27,997 nucleotides of DNA from the NCBI GenBank assembly GCA_949739095.1, contig CATIYX010000230.1, forward strand, positions 1 through 27,997, read 5' to 3'. The notes beneath the pieces are model-generated. The model worked only from the letters and a program-made list of their open reading frames with translations. It did not search any database and was not told the DNA's origin. The stretch comes from an uncultured Clostridia bacterium (GTDB taxonomy: Bacteria > Bacillota > Clostridia > RUG12999). The position numbers and the translations under genes were made by a program. Below, one piece after another: positions 13,530 to 22,395 of the stretch (position 1 is the first letter of the stretch; the number at the start of each line of letters is the position of its first letter).

Positions 13530-15941
13530 ATGGAACAAAAGAAGGCATTAGAATTGCTGGATAATGAGTGTTTGCAGCAATATGGCTGCTATGCTTCAGA
13601 AGCAACACAACAGCAAATATATAGAGCGCTATGTGTAGTTGTTAGAAATTTGCTGACAAAAAAAAGAAAAACTTTTATGGATAAATGCGAAAAAAAGGAA
13701 GCCAAACAAGTCTATTATATGTCAATGGAATTTTTGGTGGGTACTTCTTTGCATAATAATTTATACAATCTAGGTCTGGAATCGACTTTTGAAAGTGTAT
13801 TGAAAAAGTTGAAAATTGATATCCATGATTTATATAGAATAGAACCGGATGCAGGATTGGGAAATGGTGGTCTTGGACGGTTGGCGTCTTGTTATATGGA
13901 CTCTGCAACCTCGTTGTCTATGCCTGTGACAGGTTTTTCTATCCGGTATGAATTCGGTATTTTCAAACAGAAAATTGTAGATGGGTGGCAGATGGAATTT
14001 CCCGATGACTGGCTTGGTATGGGGGATGTGTGGTTGGTACCGCGCCCTGACGATGCATTTGAAGTGAAATTTGGCGGACGGATTGAAGAAAGCTATGACA
14101 ATGGTCGCTATACTGCAAACCAAGTAGATTATAATAGTGTGATAGCGGTACCCTATGATATGTTTATTTCAGGGCATGGTTCCGGTGCAGTGAACAAGTT
14201 GGTATTATGGGGGGCAAAATCACCGAAAAGTCTTGATATGACAGCGTTTTCTCGCGGAGAATATGTGAAAGCATTGGAAAACAATACAATGGCAGAAGTG
14301 ATCTCCAAAATTTTATATCCTGCCGATGACCATATTGATGGAAAACGTCTGCGTCTGAAACAGCAATATTTGTTGGTTTCAGCATCTTTGCAGAGCATTT
14401 TGCAAAACCATTTGAAATCATACCAAACATTGGATAACTTAGCGGATAAAGTGGCGATTCATATTAATGACACGCATCCGGCACTTTGTGTACCGGAACT
14501 GATGCGGTTGTTAGTAGATGAACATGGCTATGGTTGGGATGAGGCATGGGAAATTACTAGCCAGACGTTAGCATATACCAACCATACTGTTATGAGTGAA
14601 GCGCTGGAACGTTGGTCGGAAACTCTGTTTCAAGAACAGCTGCCACGTGTTTATCAAATTGTATGTGAGATTAACCGCCGTCTGTTAGAACAGCTTAACG
14701 AAGTTTATCCGGGCGATATTCCTAAAATTGAATATATGGCAGTGATTGCCCATGGGGAAATTAGAATGGCAAACCTGTGTCTGGCATGTTGCCATAAAGT
14801 CAACGGTGTGTCTCAGCTTCACAGTGATATTTTGAAAAATAGTATTTTCCGAGATTACTATCAGATTGGAAAAGAAAAGTTCACGAATGTTACCAATGGG
14901 ATTGCCTATCGTAGATGGCTATGTCAGTCTAATCCGGAACTGACCAATTTGCTGACGGACCTTATTGGAGATTCTTTTATTCAAGATGCTTCGCAGCTTG
15001 AACAATTAATGAAATTCCAAAATGATAAAACAGTTCTGGAAAGCCTGAAAAAGGTGAAACAGAACAATAAAATCCGTCTCAGTAATTATATTGCAAAAGC
15101 AAATGGCATTAAGATAGACCCTGATTCTATTTTTGACGTACAAATCAAACGACTGCACGAATATAAACGGCAGTTGCTGGATGTATTACACATTCTGTAT
15201 CTATATAATCAAATCAAAGCGAATCCAAATTTGGATATGCCGCCGCGCACCTTTATTTTTGCGGCAAAGGCCTCCAGTGGCTATTTTATGGCGAAACAGA
15301 TTATTCGTCTTATTGTTGCGGTGTCAGCGTTGGTAAATGCCGACCCGGTTGTGCGTGATAAAATTAAAGTTGTCTTTATTGAGGACTATAAAGTTTCACT
15401 GGCGGAAATTATCATACCAGCAGCAGAAATTTCTGAACAAATTTCTGTAGCAGGAAAAGAAGCTTCTGGTACCGGAAATATGAAATTGATGATTAACGGC
15501 GCAGTGACCATTGGGACAATGGATGGTGCGAATGTGGAAATTTTTCAGCAAGTAGGCGAGGAGAACATGTTTTTGTTTGGTCTGCGTGCGGACGAGGTGG
15601 AAGCGCTTTGGCAGAAGGGATATGACCCACTGGTATATTGCCGCGAAAACGCACAACTTAAAGCAGTGCTGGATATGCTGATGAGCGATGTATTAGGAAC
15701 TCGCTTTGACGATATTGCAAAGTCGCTGTTATCTAACAGTTTCGGTGCGGCGGACGCTTATATGACGCTGGCGGATTTTTCTGATTATGCACGGGCACAG
15801 CAGGAGGTTTCTAAAGTATATCAGGATCAAAATAGATTCATGAATATGTCACTGGTCAATATTGCGAAAGCCGGTATCTTCTCTGCTGACCGCTCCGTGA
15901 AAGAATATGCGGATAAAATTTGGCATATCAAAAAAGTATAA
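13530..15941 (+). CDS. glgP: Glycogen/maltodextrin phosphorylase (GT35)
   Basis: GlgP releases glucose-1-phosphate from glycogen ends using pyridoxal phosphate. The 803-residue product has normal length. Key regions are visible: MEFLVGTSLHNNL near the N-terminus, EPDAGLGNGGLGRLASCYMDS (substrate/PLP region), HINDTHPALCVPELMR, KRLHEYKRQLLD, and the PLP site EASGTGNMKLMINGAVTIGT, with the lysine at residue 652. ATG 13530 is preceded by GGGGTAG. It is the last of glgBCDAP and is followed by a terminator, so degradation is encoded together with synthesis, as in other Firmicutes. Confidence 0.96.
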   Translation: MEQKKALELLDNECLQQYGCYASEATQQQIYRALCVVVRNLLTKKRKTFMDKCEKKEAKQVYYMSMEFLVGTSLHNNLYNLGLESTFESVLKKLKIDIHDLYRIEPDAGLGNGGLGRLASCYMDSATSLSMPVTGFSIRYEFGIFKQKIVDGWQMEFPDDWLGMGDVWLVPRPDDAFEVKFGGRIEESYDNGRYTANQVDYNSVIAVPYDMFISGHGSGAVNKLVLWGAKSPKSLDMTAFSRGEYVKALENNTMAEVISKILYPADDHIDGKRLRLKQQYLLVSASLQSILQNHLKSYQTLDNLADKVAIHINDTHPALCVPELMRLLVDEHGYGWDEAWEITSQTLAYTNHTVMSEALERWSETLFQEQLPRVYQIVCEINRRLLEQLNEVYPGDIPKIEYMAVIAHGEIRMANLCLACCHKVNGVSQLHSDILKNSIFRDYYQIGKEKFTNVTNGIAYRRWLCQSNPELTNLLTDLIGDSFIQDASQLEQLMKFQNDKTVLESLKKVKQNNKIRLSNYIAKANGIKIDPDSIFDVQIKRLHEYKRQLLDVLHILYLYNQIKANPNLDMPPRTFIFAAKASSGYFMAKQIIRLIVAVSALVNADPVVRDKIKVVFIEDYKVSLAEIIIPAAEISEQISVAGKEASGTGNMKLMINGAVTIGTMDGANVEIFQQVGEENMFLFGLRADEVEALWQKGYDPLVYCRENAQLKAVLDMLMSDVLGTRFDDIAKSLLSNSFGAADAYMTLADFSDYARAQQEVSKVYQDQNRFMNMSLVNIAKAGIFSADRSVKEYADKIWHIKKV

Positions 15942-16008
15942 GAGAATAAAGTTAGTTGATATTGAAATTGGGGAACGCCGGTGCAAAAGGGGCGCCGGAC
16001 GGAATGTG

Positions 16009-16036
16009 AAAAAGCAAGGACTTGTCCTTGCTTTTT
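16009..16036 (+). terminator. Terminator after glgP
   Basis: AAAAAGCAAGGA (16009-16020) pairs perfectly with TCCTTGCTTTTT (16025-16036) around CTTG. A second GC-rich hairpin, CCGGTGC/GCGCCGG with one G-U, lies just upstream near 15978-15998. The T-run sits in the 3' arm. Confidence 0.8.
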
Positions 16037-16098
16037 CGACATGTGGCAGGAGCCAGTGCGCAACAAATTGTTTCTAATGATATCGGGGGAAATCATAT

Positions 16099-17943
16099 AT
16101 GCAGATTTTATATGATAGTAAACAAGAAATTTATAAAAAGCCGTTTGGTTGCTTGCGGCAAAATCAAAGCTGTGTAATCAATTTGAAAATTCCGCGCCGT
16201 ATGGCAGCGCTGTATGCTAGTCTATGTATGGAAAGCGAAAATGGCTATTATAAAGAATATCCATTATCTTGGAACGGCTTAGAAGAGGGATACGATTGCT
16301 ATTCCTTGTCTTTTTGCCTAGCACAAACGGGATTATATTTCTATTTTTTCAAAGTACACGCGGAAGATACAGAATTTTCAGTATACCGTTGCGGTAGTTC
16401 AAAAACAAGTATCCATATGGGGGATAAATGGCAGTTAACCTGTTTTGATGCAGACTATGAAACACCGGGAGCCTTTAAAGGAACTGTAATGTATCAAATT
16501 TTTCCTGACCGGTTCCATCAGGTAGGGAAACCGGATTTAACAGATAAGCTAAAACCGTATATAATACATGAAAATAAACAGGATACACCTTGCTATGCGC
16601 CAAATGAGCAAGGAGAAGTGTTGAACAATGACTTCTATGGCGGAACATTGCAAGGAATTGAAGAAAAACTTCCATATTTACAAGACCTCGGTGTATCGGT
16701 AATTTATCTGAATCCGATTTTTATGGCGTTTTCCAACCATCGTTATGATACGGCGGATTATCGTCGAATTGACCCTATGCTGGGGACAGAAGAAGATTTT
16801 CAGAGACTATGCCGTAAAGCGCATAAAATGGATATGAAAATCATATTGGATGGTGTGTTTTCCCATACTGGAAGCAACAGCATCTATTTTGATAAAGAAA
16901 ATGTTTTCGGAACAGGAGTGTATCATAACCCAGATTCGCCCTATGCTTCATGGTATGATTTTCAGGAATATCCTAACCGTTATACTAGTTGGTGGGGGAT
17001 TCATACGTTGCCCTGCGTCAATGAGATGGAGCCGGAGTATGTGAAGTTTATCATAGAAGATAAAGATAGCGTTATTGCCCATTGGATGAAACTTGGTGCC
17101 GATGGGTTCCGGCTAGATGTGGCGGATGAATTGCCGGATGAATTTATCAAAAAGCTGCATAGTAAAGTGAAACAACTCAATCCGGAAGGACTAGTTATTG
17201 GCGAAGTGTGGGAGGATGCCTCTAACAAAGAAAGTTATGGGGTCAGAAGAAAATATTTTTCTAATACAGAATTGGATTCTGTAATGAACTATCCCTATAA
17301 AGATGCGATTTTGCACTTCGCGGCAGGAGAAAGTACGGCAAAATCATTGGCAGATACCATAATGACAATTGCAGAAAACTATCCGAAACCTGTCTTGGAC
17401 TGTTTGATGAACAGTTTGTCAACGCATGATACAGTGCGTGTGCTAAACACTTTTGAGCATGTAGAAAATGGTCTGGACCGCAACCAGCGCGCAGTATATA
17501 TCATGCCGCCAGAGGTTTACCGATGCGCAGTGGAGCGGGAGAAAATTGCGGCATTTTTACAATATCTTTTGCCGGGCAGCCCATGTATTTATTATGGCGA
17601 TGAAGCAGGAATGCAAGGATTTGAGGATCCGTTGAACCGGCGTTATTTTCTGTGGGAAAATATAGACTGGAACTTACATGATTTTTATAAGAAATTAGGA
17701 GGAGTCAAAAAGAAATACCGCTCCTTGCGGGAAGGAACTGTGAACGCAAAGGCAAAGGAAAAATATGTTTTTCTTCTCAAACGGGAGTGGCAGCAGGAAA
17801 CTCTTTGGGCGATTGTGAACATGGGACAGGATATATATTACTATCCTGCAGCGGATGCCGAGATTATTTTGTCAAGTGGAACCACGCAAGAAGAGGAATT
17901 GCTTCAAATTAGAAGACATGGATTTGTGTTGTTTCAGCGGTAA
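16099..17943 (+). CDS. GH13 alpha-amylase family protein (neopullulanase/cyclomaltodextrinase-like)
   Basis: This is a cytoplasmic alpha-glucan hydrolase: there is no signal peptide, so it likely acts on maltodextrins or glycogen fragments. About 115 N-terminal residues form a beta-rich domain like the N-domains of neopullulanases. The GH13 barrel begins at GTVMYQIFPDRF, continues with SVIYLNPIF and ILDGVFSHTG, and has nucleophile Asp340 (GFRLDVADE), acid/base Glu369 (IGEVWED) and Asp444 (STHDTVRVL). A C-terminal beta domain ends at LFQR. ATG 16099 follows GGGGGA. The 614-residue length suits the group. No promoter is evident after the glgP terminator, so expression may rely on read-through. 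Exact specificity is not predictable. Confidence 0.88.
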   Translation: MQILYDSKQEIYKKPFGCLRQNQSCVINLKIPRRMAALYASLCMESENGYYKEYPLSWNGLEEGYDCYSLSFCLAQTGLYFYFFKVHAEDTEFSVYRCGSSKTSIHMGDKWQLTCFDADYETPGAFKGTVMYQIFPDRFHQVGKPDLTDKLKPYIIHENKQDTPCYAPNEQGEVLNNDFYGGTLQGIEEKLPYLQDLGVSVIYLNPIFMAFSNHRYDTADYRRIDPMLGTEEDFQRLCRKAHKMDMKIILDGVFSHTGSNSIYFDKENVFGTGVYHNPDSPYASWYDFQEYPNRYTSWWGIHTLPCVNEMEPEYVKFIIEDKDSVIAHWMKLGADGFRLDVADELPDEFIKKLHSKVKQLNPEGLVIGEVWEDASNKESYGVRRKYFSNTELDSVMNYPYKDAILHFAAGESTAKSLADTIMTIAENYPKPVLDCLMNSLSTHDTVRVLNTFEHVENGLDRNQRAVYIMPPEVYRCAVEREKIAAFLQYLLPGSPCIYYGDEAGMQGFEDPLNRRYFLWENIDWNLHDFYKKLGGVKKKYRSLREGTVNAKAKEKYVFLLKREWQQETLWAIVNMGQDIYYYPAADAEIILSSGTTQEEELLQIRRHGFVLFQR

Positions 17944-18019
17944 TCAAGCAGTGAGAGGTCAATGAACTATTTAATAAGCGAATAGGCAGGCAGCAGTTTG
18001 AGTTTATTTTGCGTGCTAT

Positions 18020-18060
18020 ATATGAAAAGGCAGGGAGTCAATTTCCCTGCCTTTTCATAT
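18020..18060. terminator. Bidirectional terminator between converging genes
   Basis: Positions 18020-18036 and 18044-18060 form a perfect 17-bp stem with a 7-nt loop. A/T-rich outer arms (AAAA before, TTTT after the GC core) let it work on both strands, ending the amylase transcript on + and the gene at 18079-18366 on minus. Confidence 0.85.
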
Positions 18061-18078
18061 GACTTTGATTTGCAAAAT

Positions 18079-18366
18079 TTATTGTTCAATACCTTGGAGG
18101 AGTAAAAGATTTAAAAGAGAAGCGAGAATTTGATTGTTTGTGATAAGCGTATGTGCTTGTCCAAGATTCTCTTCACGGTCAACTTCCAATGCCTGCAAGG
18201 CAGCGATACGGTATTTTGTATCAGGCTGGACTTTTAAAATATATTCTTTTGTATTCACTGTTATTGTTACGTTAAAACTGGCGTCTAATGGGTTTTGCTG
18301 CGCCTGACGAATAAGCTGATTTTGAAAATAAGTAAATCTTTTTGCTTCCAGTTGTCTAATTACCAT
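18079..18366 (-). CDS. Hypothetical protein, 95 residues
   Basis: I do not recognise this protein. It starts MVIRQLEAKRFTYFQNQLIR, a basic amphipathic helix, has a central beta-like strand pair (FNVTITVNTKEYILKV), an acidic stretch (EVDREENLG), and a leucine-rich C-terminal helix (ASLLNLLLLQGIEQ). There are no cysteines, no signal peptide and no clear membrane span. ATG 18366 has AAAGGA at 9 bases; an in-frame ATG at 18375 lies too close to the same site, and the frame continues to 18408 without better support. It is alone on the minus strand, ending at the shared terminator 18020-18060. A small regulatory or scaffold role is possible but unsupported. Confidence 0.65.
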   Translation of the reverse strand: MVIRQLEAKRFTYFQNQLIRQAQQNPLDASFNVTITVNTKEYILKVQPDTKYRIAALQALEVDREENLGQAHTLITNNQILASLLNLLLLQGIEQ

Positions 18367-18432
18367 AAAAAACATTCCTTTCCTTGTTTTTGTTTTTTTT
18401 AAGCTCATAAAAATTTTAGAATAAAGGGTAAA

Positions 18433-18534
18433 ATGATTCTATATGACGGTCTTTTAGAGTTAGCTGCACCTGATATAAGCGGTATTTCTCAAGAGAGGGA
18501 ACCGATTTCTATTGTAGTTACGTTGAATTTTTGA
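18433..18534 (+). CDS. Possible small protein, 33 residues
   Basis: ATG 18433 follows AAAGGG at ribosome-binding distance and opens a 33-codon frame starting MILYDGLLELAAPDISGISQ and ending TLNF. The composition is balanced and protein-like, in contrast to the AT-rich surroundings. It would be divergent from the 95-residue gene. No good promoter is visible, and it may be chance. Confidence 0.25.
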   Translation: MILYDGLLELAAPDISGISQEREPISIVVTLNF

Positions 18535-18912
18535 AGCAAGTGATACATAACTAAATTTTTTTGACCAATGGAGAGGCGGTATTGAATTATTCTATTTTTT
18601 TGCTAATTGCTTTTCAATAGAAGTCTTGCTCGATGGGGCTATTTTAATTCATGTGCGTGAGAAAGTCAAGCAATTTCAATAAAATGAAAAAAATTTTGTA
18701 AATAACTTTAAAATAATAATATATAAAACTTTTAGTTTTGTATATTATGACAGTGAACTTTTTAACTGGATGAAACTAGAAGCAGTGAAACTAGTTTCTA
18801 TCATCAAGAGGTTCGACAGAATCAGAATATACGGAAATTGTAGAGAGATTTCCCAGGAAATTGAGCAGTTATTTCTTGATTTATCAATCAAAATTTATGC
18901 ATTTTAACCTTA

Positions 18913-18941
18913 TTGACAGTTGCTAAAAAGAGGAGTATAAT
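18913..18941 (+). promoter_or_regulatory. Consensus promoter of the ech hydrogenase operon
   Basis: TTGACA at 18913-18918 and TATAAT at 18936-18941 are perfect, with a 17-bp spacer. Transcription would start near 18948, leaving an untranslated leader of about 125 nt before echA. Confidence 0.85.
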
Positions 18942-18999
18942 TAAAATGCTAATATAGTGGCATATGCCATTTTACATAGAGGGGAGTTTCTCGACATAT

Positions 19000-19015
19000 A
19001 AATTGTATACAATTT
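19000..19015. promoter_or_regulatory. Perfect 16-bp palindrome, likely operator
   Basis: AAATTGTATACAATTT is a perfect inverted repeat about 50 bp after the predicted transcription start of the ech operon. Its core TTGTATACAA has the TnGT..ACnA form typical of GntR/FadR-type operators. A repressor bound here could block elongation. The regulator is not known. Confidence 0.5.
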
Positions 19016-19073
19016 TGGTGTTGCAATGTATAGATACGCGGGAAATCTTTTAAAATTAGAGGGAAAAGGGTGA

Positions 19074-20993
19074 ATGACTTTGGAAATGGTGATATTTCTG
19101 ATTTGTTTTCCATTTTTAGCAGCATTGCTGTTGTTTTTTATGCGCAAGAGCGGTCCGGTTCGTAAATATACGCTATTTGGCTTATGTGCTATTATTGTAG
19201 CGGCAGTGATTTGTTATGCAGTTACAGAACTGGTTTCGGGTGAAACACATAGCTATTTTGTACATACGGAACTTGTTGATAAACTGATGCTCGCAGGTGA
19301 GTGGCTGTTGATGGGATTGATTTTTTATTTTGCCTTCCGCCACCGGAAATATTATGTAGCATTGCTTTCTGTTGCGCAGACGGGGCTTATGACATGGCTA
19401 GAATTGACAGGTAGGACAGAACTTGGAGGGTTTCATGTAGCTTCTGACAAACTTACTATTATCATGTGTTTAATTATTGGCATTGTCGGATGTCTGATTT
19501 GTGTCTATGCAATGGGATATATGAAAGATTATCACAGCCATCATACAGAATTTAAGAAACGGCGTAGTTATTTCTTTGCGCTTTTATTTGTCTTTCTTGG
19601 GGCGATGTTTGGACTGGTATTTTCCAGTAATTTAGTCTGGCTTTATTTCTTCTGGGAAATTACAAGTGTTTGTTCTTTCCTGTTGATTGGATATAATCAG
19701 ACGGAAGAGGCAATTCGCAACTCATTTCGCGCATTATGGATGAATTTACTTGGGGGCTTGGGCTTTGCAGCGGCGATTGCTTATTGCGCAATTCGGCTGG
19801 AAACGCTGGAACTACAGACAGTTATTCAATTAGGTACCATGGTACCTGTGGCAATTATTCCCATTACATTATTAGCATTTGCAGGTTTGACCAAAAGTGC
19901 ACAGATGCCCTTTTCAAGCTGGCTGCTTGGTGCAATGGTAGCGCCAACGCCGACTTCTGCATTGCTGCATTCGGCAACAATGGTTAAAGCTGGTGTATAT
20001 TTGTTGTTGCGTCTCGCGCCAGCACTGTGTGCTAATCTAGCGGGGACAATGGTGACGACAATTGGCGGATTCACATTTTTTATGACCTCAATGCTGGCGA
20101 TTGCACAGAGTGATGCCAAAAAGGTTCTAGCATATTCTACCATATCAAATCTTGGACTCATTACAGCATGTGCTGGTATTGGAATGCATGAGGCAGTTTG
20201 GGCAGGAATTTTGCTGATGATTTTCCATGCAGTATCCAAATCGTTGATGTTCCTATCTGTGGGGGCGGTGGAAAATGTAACAGGTAGTCGGAATATTGAG
20301 GACATGCATGGATTGATTGTGAAATTGCCGCGGTTGGCATTCGTAATGATTGTCGGAATTGCAGGTATGTTTTTAGCACCCTTTGGAATGCTTATTTCTA
20401 AATGGGCTGCGCTAAAAGCATTTGTAGATTCCAACAGTATTTTGTTGGTCGTATTTTTGATATTTGGTTCTGCTACGACGCTTTTTTACTGGACGAAGTG
20501 GTTGGGAAGTCTGGTGGCCGTGCATCATAATTCAGAGCGTTTAGAGGATATCACAAAGGGAAGCGAATGGCTAAGTTTAATTTGTCAGGCGGTTCTAATG
20601 TGCTTACTGTGTCTGACATTCCCAGTTGTGTCCAGCTATTTGATTGAACCATTTTTGGGAGATATGTTCCATCAGACGTTACCGGCGATTATCAGCAGTG
20701 GGAATATTCATATTATGGCGCTAATGCTGTGTGCGATTGTGATTTTGCCGGTTGCTATGCGTCTCTTGACAATTCACAGAAAAAACAAAATTGTAACCTC
20801 CTATATGGGTGGTGCAAATACAGGCGATGACAGAACTTTTATGGATTCTTATGGGAAAACCAAACCTATGTATCTTGCAAACTGGTATTTGGAAGATTGG
20901 TTTGGGGAAAAGAAACTGCTGAAACCCTCGCTGATTTTGTCTACAGCGGGATTGATTGTACTGATGATTCTGGCGATTGGAGGTGCTGTGTGA
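19074..20993 (+). CDS. echA: Ech hydrogenase subunit A, NuoL/Mrp-like proton channel protein
   Basis: EchA is the large antiporter-like membrane subunit thought to carry ions across the membrane, driven by electron flow through the hydrogenase. The 639-residue protein is hydrophobic throughout, with about 14-16 membrane helices. Conserved family features are WEITSVCSFLLIGY (buried Glu), FAGLTKSAQMPFSSWLLGAMVAPTPTSALLHSATMVKAGVY (split here as the lysine in LTKSAQ, the AMVAPTP turn and the lysine in HSATMVKAG) and VLAYSTISNLGLI. ATG 19074 follows GGGAAAAGGG. The C-terminus includes a soluble segment near residues 570-610. Its stop overlaps the echB start by one base. It is the first gene of the operon. 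Confidence 0.92.
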   Translation: MTLEMVIFLICFPFLAALLLFFMRKSGPVRKYTLFGLCAIIVAAVICYAVTELVSGETHSYFVHTELVDKLMLAGEWLLMGLIFYFAFRHRKYYVALLSVAQTGLMTWLELTGRTELGGFHVASDKLTIIMCLIIGIVGCLICVYAMGYMKDYHSHHTEFKKRRSYFFALLFVFLGAMFGLVFSSNLVWLYFFWEITSVCSFLLIGYNQTEEAIRNSFRALWMNLLGGLGFAAAIAYCAIRLETLELQTVIQLGTMVPVAIIPITLLAFAGLTKSAQMPFSSWLLGAMVAPTPTSALLHSATMVKAGVYLLLRLAPALCANLAGTMVTTIGGFTFFMTSMLAIAQSDAKKVLAYSTISNLGLITACAGIGMHEAVWAGILLMIFHAVSKSLMFLSVGAVENVTGSRNIEDMHGLIVKLPRLAFVMIVGIAGMFLAPFGMLISKWAALKAFVDSNSILLVVFLIFGSATTLFYWTKWLGSLVAVHHNSERLEDITKGSEWLSLICQAVLMCLLCLTFPVVSSYLIEPFLGDMFHQTLPAIISSGNIHIMALMLCAIVILPVAMRLLTIHRKNKIVTSYMGGANTGDDRTFMDSYGKTKPMYLANWYLEDWFGEKKLLKPSLILSTAGLIVLMILAIGGAV

Positions 20994-21859
20994 TGATATG
21001 GCAGATTTTAGGAACAATTTGTTACATCATTTTAGCGCCAATTCTGGGCGGACTTTTACAAGGAATTGACAGAAAACTCACAGCACGCTTGCAGGGGCGG
21101 CAGGGACCGCCGTTGTTGCAGCCGTTTTATGATTTATATAAACTGTTTTCTAAAGAGGTCGTTGTGGTCAATGACGTACAAAATTTTCTAGTAGGTGGAT
21201 TTTTGTTGTTTGTTGTGTTCAGCGGCGCATTGTTCTTTTTTGGCGGAGATTTATTGCTGGTATTCTTTTCGTTGACATTGGCAGGTATTTTTTTCACTAT
21301 GTCGTCTTGTTCTGCAAATTCGCCCTATAGCTCCATGGGAGCACAGCGTGAGCTAATGCAAATGATGGCATATGAGCCGATGGTATTGTTGGTAGCGATT
21401 GGATTTTATGTGGCGACTGGTACGTTTAATGTGAAAGAAATAGTTTTGCATAATGGTATGCCAGCGATTGTTTATCTGCCCGGTATCTTTATTGGGTTTT
21501 TATATATTCTAACAATCAAATTTCGTAAATCACCGTTTGACTTGTCCACGTCTCATCATGCGCATCAGGAGATGGTACAGGGATTGACAACGGAGTTGTC
21601 GGGGAGTGTTTTGGGACTTGTAGAGCTGTCACATTGGTATGAAAACATCTTTTTGCTGGGGGTTGTCGGATTGTTTTTATATAAAGCATCCTGGTGGAGC
21701 GCTATTGCAGCAATTGTTGTATGCGCAATATCCTATTTTTTAGAGATTATCATTGACAATGTATTTCCGCGCGTGAAATGGCAGAGCATGTTAAAATCAG
21801 CATGGATGGTAACGTTGGTGGCAGGTGTTGTGAATTTGATGATTATTGCTGTGATATAG
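20993..21859 (+). CDS. echB: Ech hydrogenase subunit B, NuoH-like membrane protein
   Basis: EchB corresponds to complex I NuoH, the membrane subunit that meets the hydrophilic arm. The 288-residue protein begins MIWQILGTICYIILAPILGG and has the conserved loop ARLQGRQGPPLLQPFYDLYKLFSKE, then the acidic segment DLSTSHHAHQEMVQGLTTELSG that links to the cytosolic module. About 8 membrane helices are visible. ATG 20993 overlaps the echA stop (TGATG) and has GGAGGTG 7 bases upstream; the longer frame inside echA is not used. Confidence 0.93.
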   Translation: MIWQILGTICYIILAPILGGLLQGIDRKLTARLQGRQGPPLLQPFYDLYKLFSKEVVVVNDVQNFLVGGFLLFVVFSGALFFFGGDLLLVFFSLTLAGIFFTMSSCSANSPYSSMGAQRELMQMMAYEPMVLLVAIGFYVATGTFNVKEIVLHNGMPAIVYLPGIFIGFLYILTIKFRKSPFDLSTSHHAHQEMVQGLTTELSGSVLGLVELSHWYENIFLLGVVGLFLYKASWWSAIAAIVVCAISYFLEIIIDNVFPRVKWQSMLKSAWMVTLVAGVVNLMIIAVI

Positions 21860-21941
21860 AAAATGCTGCTGGTTTCGGATGGTCATGACTGACTTAAGGA
21901 ACATTGATGAAAGCAAATCATCTGATGGAGGAGATAAAGTT

Positions 21942-22391
21942 ATGAAAGTGTCAAAATCACCATGGCTCATGCATTATGACGGGTCGAGCTGCAATGGCTG
22001 CGATATTGAAGTGCTTGCATGTCTGACACCTGTTTATGATGTGGAGCGTTTTGGTGTTATGAATACAGGGAATCCCAAACATGCGGACATTTTTTTGATT
22101 ACCGGCGGTATCAATGCACAAAATGCGCCGGTTGTCAAACAGTTATATTCTCAAATGCCCAATCCGAAAGTGGTTGTGGCAGTTGGCGTTTGTGCATGTA
22201 ATGGTGGAATTTTTAAAGAATGTTATAATATTTTAGGCGGCGTAGACACCGTTTTGCCAGTTGATATATATGTGCCAGGCTGTGCTGCGCGCCCTGAAGC
22301 GATTATAGATGGTGTCGTTCGGGCAGTTGCGTTGCTGGATGAAAAGAAAAAAGCACTCTCACAGGAACAAGTTAGTAGCAAGGAGGCGTAA
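21942..22391 (+). CDS. echC: Ech hydrogenase small subunit, NuoB-like 4Fe-4S protein
   Basis: EchC is the small hydrogenase subunit holding the proximal 4Fe-4S cluster beside the NiFe site. The 149-residue product begins MKVSKSPWLMHYDGSSCNGC; cluster ligands are Cys17 and Cys20 in SSCNGCDIEVLA, with further cysteines in VGVCACNGG (84, 86) and PGCAARPE (114). The small size, without the extra clusters of uptake hydrogenases, marks group 4. ATG 21942 is chosen because GGAGGAG precedes it and the family starts here; the open frame continues up to 21879. Confidence 0.93.
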   Translation: MKVSKSPWLMHYDGSSCNGCDIEVLACLTPVYDVERFGVMNTGNPKHADIFLITGGINAQNAPVVKQLYSQMPNPKVVVAVGVCACNGGIFKECYNILGGVDTVLPVDIYVPGCAARPEAIIDGVVRAVALLDEKKKALSQEQVSSKEA

Positions 22392-22395
22392 TGGT

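Larger units (their letters stand above)
18409..19073. other. AT-rich upstream region of the ech operon
   Basis: About 665 bp. Apart from the possible 33-codon ORF at 18433-18534, I see no gene. A repeated GAAACTAG (near 18774 and 18788), with the second copy forming the palindrome GAAACTAGTTTC, lies in the middle. The consensus promoter (18913-18941) and palindrome (19000-19015) sit at the right end. Confidence 0.6.

Noticed and set aside
18774..18800. Repeated GAAACTAG with palindrome GAAACTAGTTTC in the ech upstream region.
   Set aside because: Only two short copies in AT-rich DNA and far from the promoter; not enough to call an operator or repeat family.
22309..22395. N-terminal extension of echD inside echC.
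   Set aside because: The extra residues are basic noise from another frame; ATG 22396 has AAGGAGG and fits the family.
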